From an uncultured Lachnospiraceae bacterium (lineage in GTDB: Bacteria > Bacillota > Clostridia > Lachnospirales > Lachnospiraceae), in contig CAJUNN010000055.1 of NCBI GenBank assembly GCA_910587955.1, positions 1 through 17,496 on the forward strand: 17,496 bases of DNA. Reading direction: 5' to 3'. The position numbers and the translations under genes were made by a program. Positions within the stretch are counted from its first letter, which is position 1; each line of letters opens with the position of its first letter. Positions 1 to 6,982 of this stretch are shown here, in pieces. The notes under the pieces were generated by a model that saw only the letters and a list, made by a program, of their open reading frames with translations, did no database searches and was not told the origin of the DNA.

Positions 1-84
1 GTTATACAAAAAAATGGCGGCGTGTATGAACGGAGCTTTTCTTTTGAAAATGAAGCAGCAGACATTTATAAAATTAAACTATAA
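1..84 (+). CDS. C-terminal end of an unidentified protein, cut by the window edge
   Basis: The first frame of the plus strand is open from base 1 to a TAA at 82-84. It would encode 27 residues ending in ENEADIYKIKL. The acidic and aromatic composition looks like a genuine protein tail, whereas the other two frames are lysine-rich or stop early. The gene starts outside the window, so neither family nor function can be given. It could also be a chance open frame. A stem (GGGGCGA with TTGCCCC, near 105-129) follows, but without a T-run. Confidence 0.3.
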   Translation, partial: VIQKNGGVYERSFSFENEAADIYKIKL

Positions 85-147
85 ATTTTTGAGTTTAGCG
101 GGGGCGACAGCTTGAGTGCCATTGCCCCTCTGAATTATAAAAAATGA

Positions 148-474
148 TATTGTCAATATTGGCCGGCACTGAATATGCCGATTCTTTATTATAGTAATGA
201 AATCCGCAGTGCGGTCATGGTGCTTCATGGGGACAAGGCACATTCCTGCTATTTCGGCAAGGACGCCTATGCGGCTATGACCGACGGAAACAAGTATCAG
301 GTTAACAAAGAACTGCTGCGTGTTCCGGAAGCAAGTCACACGGATTTATACGATCGGACAGATATTATTCCGTTTGATAAATTTCTTTTGGATTACATGG
401 CAGTAATGGAATTTTTCAGAAATGCCGCGGATACAGCCGTTTCCAAAATTCCAAAAACATATCATCGCCTCCGC
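148..474 (+). pseudogene. 5'-truncated alpha/beta-hydrolase remnant
   Basis: The frame read through 175 encodes YYSNEIRSAVMVLHGDKAHS, then a stretch with KDAYAAM and VPEASHTDLYDRTDIIPFDK. This is the C-terminal third of an alpha/beta hydrolase of the YcjY-like / dienelactone-hydrolase-like type: the strand entering HG(D/E)KAHS, and the late HTDLYD containing the catalytic-triad His. Everything upstream (lid and nucleophile elbow GxSxG) is missing, because the frame is closed by TGA at 145-147. No ribosome site precedes the ATG at 175. After IIPFDKF the sequence no longer resembles the family. The frame continues to 582, antisense to the 3' end of the MBL gene, which is not credible as coding. 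I read it as a decayed fragment joined to foreign sequence at roughly 390-425. The family call is from recall of conserved motifs. Confidence 0.6.
416..460 (-). pseudogene. 14-codon stub of a lost gene after the MBL hydrolase
   Basis: Directly downstream of the MBL gene's stop (475) the minus strand reads AGCGGAGGCGATGATATG, an excellent ribosome site followed by ATG at 460. The open frame encodes only MFLEFWKRLYPRHF before TGA at 416-418. A strong ribosome site with so short a product suggests the operon once had another gene here, now cut off by the rearrangement that brought in the hydrolase fragment. A genuine short peptide cannot be excluded. No family can be named from 14 residues. Confidence 0.35.
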
Positions 475-1179
475 TTATCTATGATTCAAAAGGTAATACT
501 TATAAGCTGTCATGATCAAATCTTTCGCCTGATCACCCATGCGGGGATTGCCATGTCCTCCTATGATAACTGTCGGATTTAAGTCCATGGCCCAAAGTCT
601 TGCAAAACTTTCGCCAAGCTTTTTTCCGTCGTAATTCATATCTCCCATCCACCAGGTACGTGCTATATCACCTTTTTCTCCATCGCAGTTAAACATGTCT
701 CCGCTGAAAAGAATCCGCTCATTATCTGCATAAACATAATACAGGAGCGTACCGTTTGTATGTCCCGGCATAGCAAACACGTCAATCTCTACACCGCCGA
801 TAGACAAATGCGTATCTTTGTCTATCAGCGTGTCCGGTTCGCAGCAAGGCATTTGATGATTGGCAAAAGGGCTCTCTTTTCCGAAATTTCCCTGCCGCAG
901 CATGTAGGAATCCTCTTTTCCAACAACAATTTCCGCTCCCAGTTTTTGAAACATGTTTGAGGTTCCGGCATGATCGTCATGCCCGTGGGTCAGCAATACA
1001 TGGGTAACCTCTCTCTCCGACAAGCCCCAATAATTCAAATTTTCCACAATCGTATGGAAAGACCCAGGATTACCGCAGTCCACCAAAAAGCACCCTTCCT
1101 CATGCTTCACTGCCAACACATTTCCCAGCTGTCCGTAGACTCCTCCCGAAAGGAGATACAGATTATTTTTTAGCTTCAT
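475..1179 (-). CDS. MBL-fold metallo-hydrolase
   Basis: A 234-residue cytoplasmic protein with the full metallo-beta-lactamase-fold metal signature: HGHDDH (His65, His67, Asp69, His70), MPGHTNG (His140), FSGDMF (Asp161) and GGHGNP (His209). These residues form a binuclear, usually zinc, site in the glyoxalase II-like branch. There is no signal peptide. The substrate cannot be told from sequence; the family includes thioesterases, lactonases and phosphodiesterases. The ATG lies 1 nt after the PTS stop (TAG-A-ATG), with GGAG about 10 nt upstream inside the PTS gene, so the two are very probably co-translated. This links it to handling of the sugar, or of a toxic by-product such as a glutathione- or bacillithiol-like adduct, but that is inference. 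The family call is secure. Confidence 0.9.
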   Translation of the reverse strand: MKLKNNLYLLSGGVYGQLGNVLAVKHEEGCFLVDCGNPGSFHTIVENLNYWGLSEREVTHVLLTHGHDDHAGTSNMFQKLGAEIVVGKEDSYMLRQGNFGKESPFANHQMPCCEPDTLIDKDTHLSIGGVEIDVFAMPGHTNGTLLYYVYADNERILFSGDMFNCDGEKGDIARTWWMGDMNYDGKKLGESFARLWAMDLNPTVIIGGHGNPRMGDQAKDLIMTAYKYYLLNHR

Positions 1180-1180
1180 T

Positions 1181-2743
1181 CTATTCAGACTCCTTGGATA
1201 AATTCTCCATGTATTTTATCAGTTCAGCCTTGAGATTGACAACCCTGGGCCCATAAATCACCTGAATATTATTTCCTTTCGCAAATACGCCGGAGGCCCC
1301 TGATGCCGCTAACATATTTTTATCCACCTTTGCCCCGTCTTTTAATGACACCCTCAGCCTGGTGGCGCAGTTGTTCACATCCATAATATTTTCCAGACCC
1401 CCGAGCCCCTTTAGGATCCATTCATATACATTTTCCTCCGAGTTTCCTTTTTTACTTTCCAGATATTCCTTCTTGCTGTGAAGCCTCACATCCTCCCTAT
1501 TATCCTCCCGTCCCGGGGTCTTCAGATTAAATTTTGTAATAAGGAACCGAAACGCCCCATAATAAGCAACTGCGTATATCAAACCTACCATCAAAACGAT
1601 AATCCAGTGTGTGCGGGAGTTTCCCGGCAGTACCCCATATAAAATAAAGTCAAATAATCCTGCCGAAAATGTATATCCCACTCCTGCTCCAAGGGCATAA
1701 ACGATTGCGAATGACAGCCCTCCCAGAAGGCAGTGAACACCAAAAAACAAGAACGGCGACGCAAACAAAAACGAAAACTCCAAGGGTTCTGTAATGCCTG
1801 TTAAGAAAGATGTAAGTCCGGAAGAGAACAGGAGGCCCTTCACCTTCTCGCGGTTTTCTTTTTTCGCCGTATGATACATAGCGAAAGCCGCACCCGGGAA
1901 GCCAAACATCATAATTGGGAAATTCCCCGAATAAAATTTCGCCACGGAAGAGCTGATCACATCGCCGTTTGCCAGCTGTGCGAATAAAATATTCCGGGCA
2001 CCTTCCAGATACTGTCCGCCCACCTCTGCAGCGCCGCCAAGGGCAGTCTGCCAAAAGGGCATATAAAACACATGATGAAGGCCTGTGGGAATTAATGCCC
2101 TGAGAATCGTTCCATACAGGAATGTGCCGAATACGCCTAATTTTGCAATTACCGTTCCCAGCCATGCAATAAACATGCCCAGATACGGCCATGCAAGGGC
2201 GAAAACCGTTCCCATAACAATAGCTGCTGCTGTTGAAATAATGGGGATAAAATGTGTTCCGCCAAAGAAGGACAGCAGGTCGGGAAGCTTTATGTTTTGA
2301 TACCTATTATGCAAAACAGAAACTGCATAGCCAATTACAACTCCCCCAAGGACGCTGCTGTTCATGGTATTTTCAATTCCCATGGTTGTTGTAAGGATTC
2401 CGGCAGTTTGGGACAATTTTTCCATATCCATAAATGTTGTCACCACAGTTGCCGTTGCTAGGTGCATTACGAAAAAACCAATTACGGCCGATAACCCTGC
2501 AACCTCCTTGTTCTCATACGCTAATCCCACTGCCACCGCTACTGCAAATAGTAATGGCAACATGCCAAAAATCTGATTCCCGCAATTTGATAGCAATCCC
2601 AATATTTTAAAGAATATTCCTTCTCCTGTAAAAGTGCAGCCAATGCCCAAAAGCAAGCCTGCAGCAGGAAGCGCTGCAATGGGAAGCATAAAGGAATGGC
2701 CTATTTTTTGCAATATCCCAAACACTGTATTTTTTTCTTTCAT
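1181..2743 (-). CDS. PTS sugar transporter EIICB, glucose/glucoside family
   Basis: A 520-residue membrane permease that imports and phosphorylates a sugar. The EIIC domain (about residues 1-400) begins with the family hallmark LQKIGHSFMLPIAALPAAGL, has about ten hydrophobic segments, and carries the substrate-site stretch TGITEPLEFSF. A linker of charged residues leads to an EIIB domain with the phosphorylation cysteine in NNCATRLRV (Cys459). There is no EIIA domain, so it must borrow one encoded elsewhere. I chose ATG 2743 because it has GAGGG at the right distance and starts with the canonical MKEKN. The frame extends 19 codons further upstream, but that part overlaps the preceding gene region. 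Exact sugar (glucose, maltose, N-acetylglucosamine or a glucoside) is not decidable; the GITEPLEF form is seen in ptsG, malX and nagE relatives. Confidence 0.92.
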   Translation of the reverse strand: MKEKNTVFGILQKIGHSFMLPIAALPAAGLLLGIGCTFTGEGIFFKILGLLSNCGNQIFGMLPLLFAVAVAVGLAYENKEVAGLSAVIGFFVMHLATATVVTTFMDMEKLSQTAGILTTTMGIENTMNSSVLGGVVIGYAVSVLHNRYQNIKLPDLLSFFGGTHFIPIISTAAAIVMGTVFALAWPYLGMFIAWLGTVIAKLGVFGTFLYGTILRALIPTGLHHVFYMPFWQTALGGAAEVGGQYLEGARNILFAQLANGDVISSSVAKFYSGNFPIMMFGFPGAAFAMYHTAKKENREKVKGLLFSSGLTSFLTGITEPLEFSFLFASPFLFFGVHCLLGGLSFAIVYALGAGVGYTFSAGLFDFILYGVLPGNSRTHWIIVLMVGLIYAVAYYGAFRFLITKFNLKTPGREDNREDVRLHSKKEYLESKKGNSEENVYEWILKGLGGLENIMDVNNCATRLRVSLKDGAKVDKNMLAASGASGVFAKGNNIQVIYGPRVVNLKAELIKYMENLSKESE

Positions 2744-2774
2744 CTTCTTACCCTCTTTTTTGTAATCCCTGCGG

Positions 2775-3360
2775 TTATTGTTCCGAAACCGCAAGCGCAT
2801 ATGTTTTATTTAGCAAATACGGTCTCAGATAAGCTGCCGTACTGCACAGCGGAAACAGTTCATCTGCTATATGGATGCGGAGTTCTTCTCTTATATAGTT
2901 CTTTCGGCGCATCATGCGTTCCCAGAGATCCGGATAGTTTTCCCGGATATCCTTCTGCAGGCGCTTATCCGCAAGGACCACGGTACTCTCCGCCGATACG
3001 CCTTTCATTCCGCTTTTGCAAGGTATGATATCTATTTGGAATATCATTCCGCTTTTTAGTTCTTCCACAGAACCGGCATAGATGGGCGATGACAGCCACT
3101 CTTCCTCCGCCGTCAAATGTCCCGGGCACAATTTCCAATGATATTCTGCTTTTGGGAGAATTTTTTCAAATAAGATAATAAAAGTTTCCGTAGTGCTCCA
3201 CATCGCAGTACACAATAAGCTTATCCAGACCCTTTTCTCTCATTCTTGCCAGTACTTCCCTGCGCCGTTCTTCCATGGTTTCATCGGTCAATTCCACCGG
3301 CAGGGCGCAATCCTTCCCCGGTTCCCGAACCGCTTTATAAACGATTTTCCTGTCTGACAC
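2775..3360 (-). pseudogene. M24 (Xaa-Pro-type) metallopeptidase with large internal deletion and frameshift
   Basis: Two frames each carry part of one protein. From a GTG at 3360 the first encodes about 64 residues resembling the start of the creatinase-like N-terminal domain (VELTDETMEERRREVLARM, then DKLIVYCDVEHYGNFYYLI) and stops at 3166. The second, offset frame (to 2775) encodes the C-terminal end of an M24 pita-bread domain: HWKLCPGHLTAEEEW, FQIDIIP, VSAESTVVLAD, AYLRPYLLNK. Intact relatives are about 400 residues. Here only about 190 remain, with a junction near 3165-3185, so most of the metal-binding domain is absent and the frames do not match. It is almost certainly inactive. It sits between deoR and the PTS gene, as expected for a peptidase once in the same operon. 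An assembly error is the alternative. Confidence 0.75.
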
Positions 3361-3490
3361 GATTCTCTTACTCTTTCCTTTCCTCTTCTCTTACATCATT
3401 TCCGGAATATTGATGCGTCACATATCCAACATTTCAAAGCAAAAATTTTCTTTCTTGTTATTTTTATGTTGTTTTATGTTTTTTCGTGGC

Positions 3491-3522
3491 AAAATAAAAG
3501 CCGCATTTATAGACGCGGCTTT
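3491..3522 (-). terminator. Intrinsic terminator of the deoR-family gene
   Basis: An 8-bp stem, AAAGCCGC / GCGGCTTT (3497-3504 with 3515-3522), has a 10-nt loop. On the minus strand it is followed by TTTTATTTTG. It starts 12 nt after the regulator's stop codon, and separates that gene from the peptidase/PTS operon. Confidence 0.8.
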
Positions 3523-3534
3523 CTTTCCTGCTTT

Positions 3535-4290
3535 CTATGCTTTTACTAACGCAGTTTCTTTTTCACATAATCCTTCCTGCTGTCTGCCAACCCCTTTATC
3601 TGTAATCAGGACATCAAGCTGTGACAATTCGCAAATATTATAGTGATAAGATTTTCCGAACTTTGAGCTGTCCGCAACACAGGCCGCCCAATTCGATCTT
3701 CTGACCAAATTCTGCTTCGTAATTCCGTCTCTGACATTTGGAACCGATACGCCCGCCTCTGCTGCCACTCCTTCTACCCCAAGAAACAATTTATCAATAC
3801 GGAACGAGGAAAGAAAGGCGTCTGTAAGCTGCCCCATAAAAGCCATAGAGGTCGCCCGGAATCTGCCCGGACACATAACCAGATCCACGTCGGAGCCGGC
3901 CAAAACATTCGCCACCAAGAGAGACTGGGTCATAATCTTTATATTCTTACGCTTTACAAGCCGTTTTGCAAGCTCGCAAACCGTTGTTCCCGCATCCAGA
4001 AATATGGAATCTCCGTCTTTGATATATGTCTCTGCCACTTCCGCTATTGCCATTTTTTCTTCCAGATGTTCACATTGCTTCATAGCCATATTATATTCAA
4101 AAAGAGTTCCCCGGTTCAGCACTGCGCCGCCGTATTCCATCCGTATCAAACCGTCTTCTTCCAGCTTTGCCAGATCCCGGCGTATGGTCATGGTGGAAAC
4201 TTGATAAAGCTCCGCCAGCTCGCTCACTTCCGCCGCGCCTGATTGCTGTATTTGGTTCATAATCTGTAATCTTCGCTCGATTCCCCGCAT
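3535..4290 (-). CDS. DeoR-family transcriptional regulator of sugar metabolism
   Basis: A 251-residue DNA-binding protein. Residues 1-57 form the DeoR winged helix-turn-helix, with the family signature VSELAELYQVSTMTIRRDLA and the wing LIRMEYGGAVL. From about residue 75 on is the DeoRC sensor domain (GDSIFLDAGTTVCELA), which in this family binds a phosphorylated sugar. ATG 4290 has GAGGG 8 nt upstream. Transcription is from the promoter at 4324-4352, and it ends at the terminator at 3491-3522. The downstream PTS operon is the natural target. A short motif, AAATAACAA, occurs both in this gene's leader and in the region before the peptidase pseudogene, which would fit auto- and cross-repression. 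The effector is unknown. Confidence 0.92.
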   Translation of the reverse strand: MRGIERRLQIMNQIQQSGAAEVSELAELYQVSTMTIRRDLAKLEEDGLIRMEYGGAVLNRGTLFEYNMAMKQCEHLEEKMAIAEVAETYIKDGDSIFLDAGTTVCELAKRLVKRKNIKIMTQSLLVANVLAGSDVDLVMCPGRFRATSMAFMGQLTDAFLSSFRIDKLFLGVEGVAAEAGVSVPNVRDGITKQNLVRRSNWAACVADSSKFGKSYHYNICELSQLDVLITDKGVGRQQEGLCEKETALVKA

Positions 4291-4323
4291 ATAATATCCC
4301 TCTTTTTGTTATTTCCTGTTACT

Positions 4324-4352
4324 ATAATAGGCGGCTTTCACATTTTTTTCAA
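4324..4352 (-). promoter_or_regulatory. Sigma-A promoter of the deoR-family gene
   Basis: On the minus strand: TTGAAA (4347-4352), 17 nt, TATTAT (4324-4329). It overlaps the last codons and stop of yaaA, so the regulator can be transcribed independently. The start site would fall near 4317, some 27 nt before the ATG. Confidence 0.7.
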
Positions 4353-5129
4353 GTCTAAAATCTGCGGTTCCGAAGGCTTTGAAGCCTCCCGTCTAAGAAA
4401 CACCCACTCCCGCTCCACGGAATGCTCCGCAGAAAAAGCATACTCCAAGGCGCAAAACTTCTTGATCTCCTCCGGATCTTCAATCCGGCTCTCTGCCATA
4501 TACCGTACCATCTCTCCCCGGGCCATCTTGGCAAGGGTTCCCTTCTGCCGAATGGTTCCGTTCGAAAGCTCCCCAAAGACAATGGTAAGAAACCGGTCCT
4601 CCGGCTTAAGATACGCCTCTACAATGCGGGAATACTCCTTGGATGCCAGATTTACAATGACCCCGTCTATATCCCGCACTGCCCGGTAACATTTATCACC
4701 CCAAAATTCATACAGATCCTTTTTTCCTTCCGCCGAAAGTCCTGCCTGCATTTCCAGGCGGTAGGGCGTTACCCGGTCAAAAGGCCTTAGGACCCCGTAA
4801 AGACCGGACAATATCCGCAGATGCTCCCGTATGTAGCAAAGTGCATCCCTGCTGAACACCTCCGGGGCCATATACTGATACTGCAGGCCCTCATAGGAAA
4901 GGACGGCCGGCGTCTGAGCTGCCTCCAAATCCATATGCGCATGCCGCTCAAAGTTCAGCCTGGCCAGCTTGTCATTGCATTTCCACAGCGCTTTCGCCTC
5001 CTCATAGGACATGCTCCGCAGGATTTCACACAGAGTCTTGGCATCCTCCAGATATTCCGGCAGCTGCTCCCCAGGAAGAGAGTCCGTGTTGACATTCATC
5101 TTTTTTGCCGGCGATATTATGATCTTCAT
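4338..5129 (-). CDS. yaaA: Peroxide-stress protein YaaA (DUF328)
   Basis: A 263-residue cytoplasmic protein, the usual length for the family. It begins with the diagnostic MKIIISPAKKM and contains the conserved LSGLYGVLRPFD, ASKEYSR and AKMARGEMVRYM stretches, ending with HSVEREWVFLRRE. In E. coli YaaA limits free intracellular iron during hydrogen peroxide stress and binds DNA; the role in Clostridia is by homology. ATG 5129 follows AGGAG with 7 nt spacing. It is preceded by a near-perfect palindrome (5147-5166) that could be an operator. There is no terminator after it: the deoR-family promoter begins at its stop codon, so read-through into that gene is possible. Confidence 0.93.
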   Translation of the reverse strand: MKIIISPAKKMNVNTDSLPGEQLPEYLEDAKTLCEILRSMSYEEAKALWKCNDKLARLNFERHAHMDLEAAQTPAVLSYEGLQYQYMAPEVFSRDALCYIREHLRILSGLYGVLRPFDRVTPYRLEMQAGLSAEGKKDLYEFWGDKCYRAVRDIDGVIVNLASKEYSRIVEAYLKPEDRFLTIVFGELSNGTIRQKGTLAKMARGEMVRYMAESRIEDPEEIKKFCALEYAFSAEHSVEREWVFLRREASKPSEPQILDLKKM

Positions 5130-5146
5130 GGCATTTCTCCTGACCG

Positions 5147-5166
5147 TGTAAAAATGACATTTTACA
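5147..5166. promoter_or_regulatory. Palindromic operator candidate upstream of yaaA
   Basis: TGTAAAAATGACATTTTACA is an inverted repeat (TGTAAA(A)ATG / CATTTTACA) with one unpaired base, placed 18 nt before the yaaA ATG and just upstream of its ribosome site. It has no T-run, so it is not a terminator. It does not match the PerR box that I know (TTATAATNATTATAA). Binding protein unknown. Confidence 0.4.
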
Positions 5167-5205
5167 TTTCATCTATAGTATTAAAAAATATAACACAATC
5201 AGGCA

Positions 5206-5248
5206 GAAAAAACAAACCGGCAGAAAAGCCAAATGGGCTTTCCTGCCG
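5206..5248 (-). terminator. Strong intrinsic terminator after the coiled-coil gene
   Basis: A 13-bp stem, CGGCAG-G-AAAGCC pairing with GGCTTT-T-CTGCCG through one G.U, has the loop CATTT. On the minus strand it is followed by GTTTGTTTTTTCTG. It lies about 30 nt after the stop of the 103-residue gene. Confidence 0.88.
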
Positions 5249-5276
5249 ATCCTGTCCTATCTCCCACAGCAAAGAA

Positions 5277-5588
5277 CTAAGCATACGTGTACACCGCATG
5301 CCGGCGCCTGTACGCATCATTGTCCTTTTGGCTCAGCTCGCGTTCTATCTGCGCCAGCTCCTTCTCCAGGTTCTTACGTTTCCCTTCGTCTGTTTCTGAA
5401 TGAATCTGCTGTTCCAGTTCCGCCTTCCTCTTCTTCAGCTTTTCAATTTCACGGTCGACCTTATCCGTATTACAGATGCAGGTTCCTTCTTTCTTCTCAT
5501 CCGCGGCTTTCTTCTCCGGGACACATTCATCCTTCACCGGCACAGGCTGCCGCACTGAGCCGGAAACAACTCCAGAAATTGGCTGCAT
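5277..5588 (-). CDS. Small coiled-coil protein of unknown function
   Basis: A 103-residue hydrophilic protein with no signal peptide or membrane helix. Residues 1-20 are a low-complexity start (MQPISGVVSGSVRQPVPVKD), residues 21-40 are charged and contain a CIC pair (GTCICN), and residues 42-92 form a strongly charged heptad-type coiled coil (VDREIEKLKKRKAELEQQI, then NLEKELAQIERELSQKD). The ribosome site GGGAGG is 8 nt before ATG 5588, and the gene ends at a strong terminator, so it is a real gene. It lies 104 nt downstream of the sensor kinase, same strand, with no terminator between, so it may be the third gene of that operon. I recognise no named family. The two cysteines might bind metal, but nothing else supports that. 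Confidence 0.75.
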   Translation of the reverse strand: MQPISGVVSGSVRQPVPVKDECVPEKKAADEKKEGTCICNTDKVDREIEKLKKRKAELEQQIHSETDEGKRKNLEKELAQIERELSQKDNDAYRRRHAVYTYA

Positions 5589-5691
5589 AGCATTTTCCTC
5601 CCTTCAAAAAAATCATAATATTTGCTATATTTCCAGTTTACTGCCTTAAAGCAGAAGTTCAAGGCTTTTGGATTGAAAGGTCCTCCGGATG

Positions 5692-6981
5692 TCATGAAAT
5701 GTTCAGGAGTATATGCAGCAAAAAGCGCCCCCCCTCTTTTTCCGCCAGCACCGCTCCGTGATATTTTTCCGCTGCAGATTGGATATTCAAAAGACCCGTT
5801 CCCGCCGGAGGCAATGGCTCCCCGGAACAGACATTTTCAAATACCAGCATATAAAAATCTCCCTGCTGCTCTCCTCTGATACAAATAGATGCTTCTCCCT
5901 CAAAAGATTGGCATGCACAGACCGCGTTATCCAGGGCATTGGCAAAAATGACGCATAAATCAAAATCATCAATCCTGCAGGGGTTTGGCAAAACAAGAGA
6001 TACCTCGGCTGCAATTCCCTTTGCCTTTGCAAGTCCCAGCTTTTCTCCCAGCAAAATATCCACCACCGGATTGCCGGTCTGATAGGGAAACGACAGCAAT
6101 GCTGAGGCCGCCTCCAGTTTTTCCAGATAGGCCTGGCTCTCCGCCAGTTTTCCTCTGTTTAAAAGACCGCTCAGCACGGACAAGTGGTTTTTAATATCGT
6201 GGCGGAACGCTTTCGTCTGTTCATAGCGCGTCTGCGCCTCGTCAATATACACTTTTTGCGCCTGAGACGCCTGCGTGAGAGAGTGCATCCTGGCCTGTAT
6301 CTGCAGGCTGCGGCAAAGATGACGGTACGCATACAGTGTGCAGAGCAGCGCCCCCAGCCCCAGAGCCTGCAAAAATAGCAGCCCGGCATGCCTCCCCACA
6401 TGTTCTAACCGGAACACCGAAGCATAATCATTGTAAAATGTCTGTGTATAGGCGGACTGTACAATATACAATTCCGCCGTAAAGAAGAACAGCACCGGAA
6501 ACAGCAGGCAGGCCGCATTTGCCGTTTGATCAAGCTCCTTTGGCGAAATGGATTTTACTACTGCTGTATAACATAGGGCGCAGATTGCAAAGGAGGCTGC
6601 TGTTGCTGCGATTACCAAAAGATATAAAAGCCTGGTTCCCGCCAAATATGGCAAGCATACCGCCTCTATGGAATTGATGAGACCAAAAGAAAATTGAGAA
6701 ATGTAGCCGGCCAAAATTGCTGCGGCCCAGGATGCAGATGAGCAGTTACCCAGAACAAAACGGTTGATTGCGTACAGCATGAACAATTCCGCCCCGATCA
6801 CTGCCAGCCAGGGAAGGGACATCCTGCGCGCAAACCATTCCAGAAAAAAGAGAAGAAAAATATATACCGGAAAATGTCCTATCCTTTGTTTTTTGCCGGT
6901 GAGCCGGCTGCTAAAGGAAATGTGCATCAAACCTTGAACCAGGAGGCACAAAATATTCAAGCCAAAACTAAAATAGTCCAT
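5692..6981 (-). CDS. GHKL-type sensor histidine kinase (AgrC-like architecture)
   Basis: A 429-residue membrane kinase. Residues 1-225 hold about six hydrophobic helices, typical of AgrC/ComD-type sensors that detect a ligand within or outside the membrane. A coiled linker (about 228-258) leads to the phospho-acceptor FRHDIKNHL, with His261, the form used by the HPK10/GHKL group. The ATPase domain follows, with GNPVVDILLGEKL, the N-box FANALDNAV (Asn348, Asn352) and the G-box GTGLLNIQSAAEKYHG, ending near residue 429. Its ATG lies 1 nt after the regulator's stop, so both are co-translated. No AgrB protease or AgrD peptide gene is nearby, so the ligand is unknown. It may sense a peptide encoded elsewhere or act without one. 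Confidence 0.9.
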   Translation of the reverse strand: MDYFSFGLNILCLLVQGLMHISFSSRLTGKKQRIGHFPVYIFLLFFLEWFARRMSLPWLAVIGAELFMLYAINRFVLGNCSSASWAAAILAGYISQFSFGLINSIEAVCLPYLAGTRLLYLLVIAATAASFAICALCYTAVVKSISPKELDQTANAACLLFPVLFFFTAELYIVQSAYTQTFYNDYASVFRLEHVGRHAGLLFLQALGLGALLCTLYAYRHLCRSLQIQARMHSLTQASQAQKVYIDEAQTRYEQTKAFRHDIKNHLSVLSGLLNRGKLAESQAYLEKLEAASALLSFPYQTGNPVVDILLGEKLGLAKAKGIAAEVSLVLPNPCRIDDFDLCVIFANALDNAVCACQSFEGEASICIRGEQQGDFYMLVFENVCSGEPLPPAGTGLLNIQSAAEKYHGAVLAEKEGGRFLLHILLNIS

Positions 6982-6982
6982 A

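Noticed and set aside
79..339. Minus-strand 86-codon open frame at the left end
   Set aside because: It is antisense to the recognisable hydrolase fragment, with no motif and no ribosome site.
2744..2800. 19-codon extension of the PTS protein
   Set aside because: It lies before the ribosome site and reads into the peptidase remnant; the canonical start is 2743.
5643..5665. 8-bp hairpin GCCTTAAA / TTCAAGGC between the sensor kinase and the coiled-coil gene
   Set aside because: On the minus strand, where the genes lie, no T-run follows; the TTTT is on the plus side, where no gene precedes it. Not a convincing terminator.
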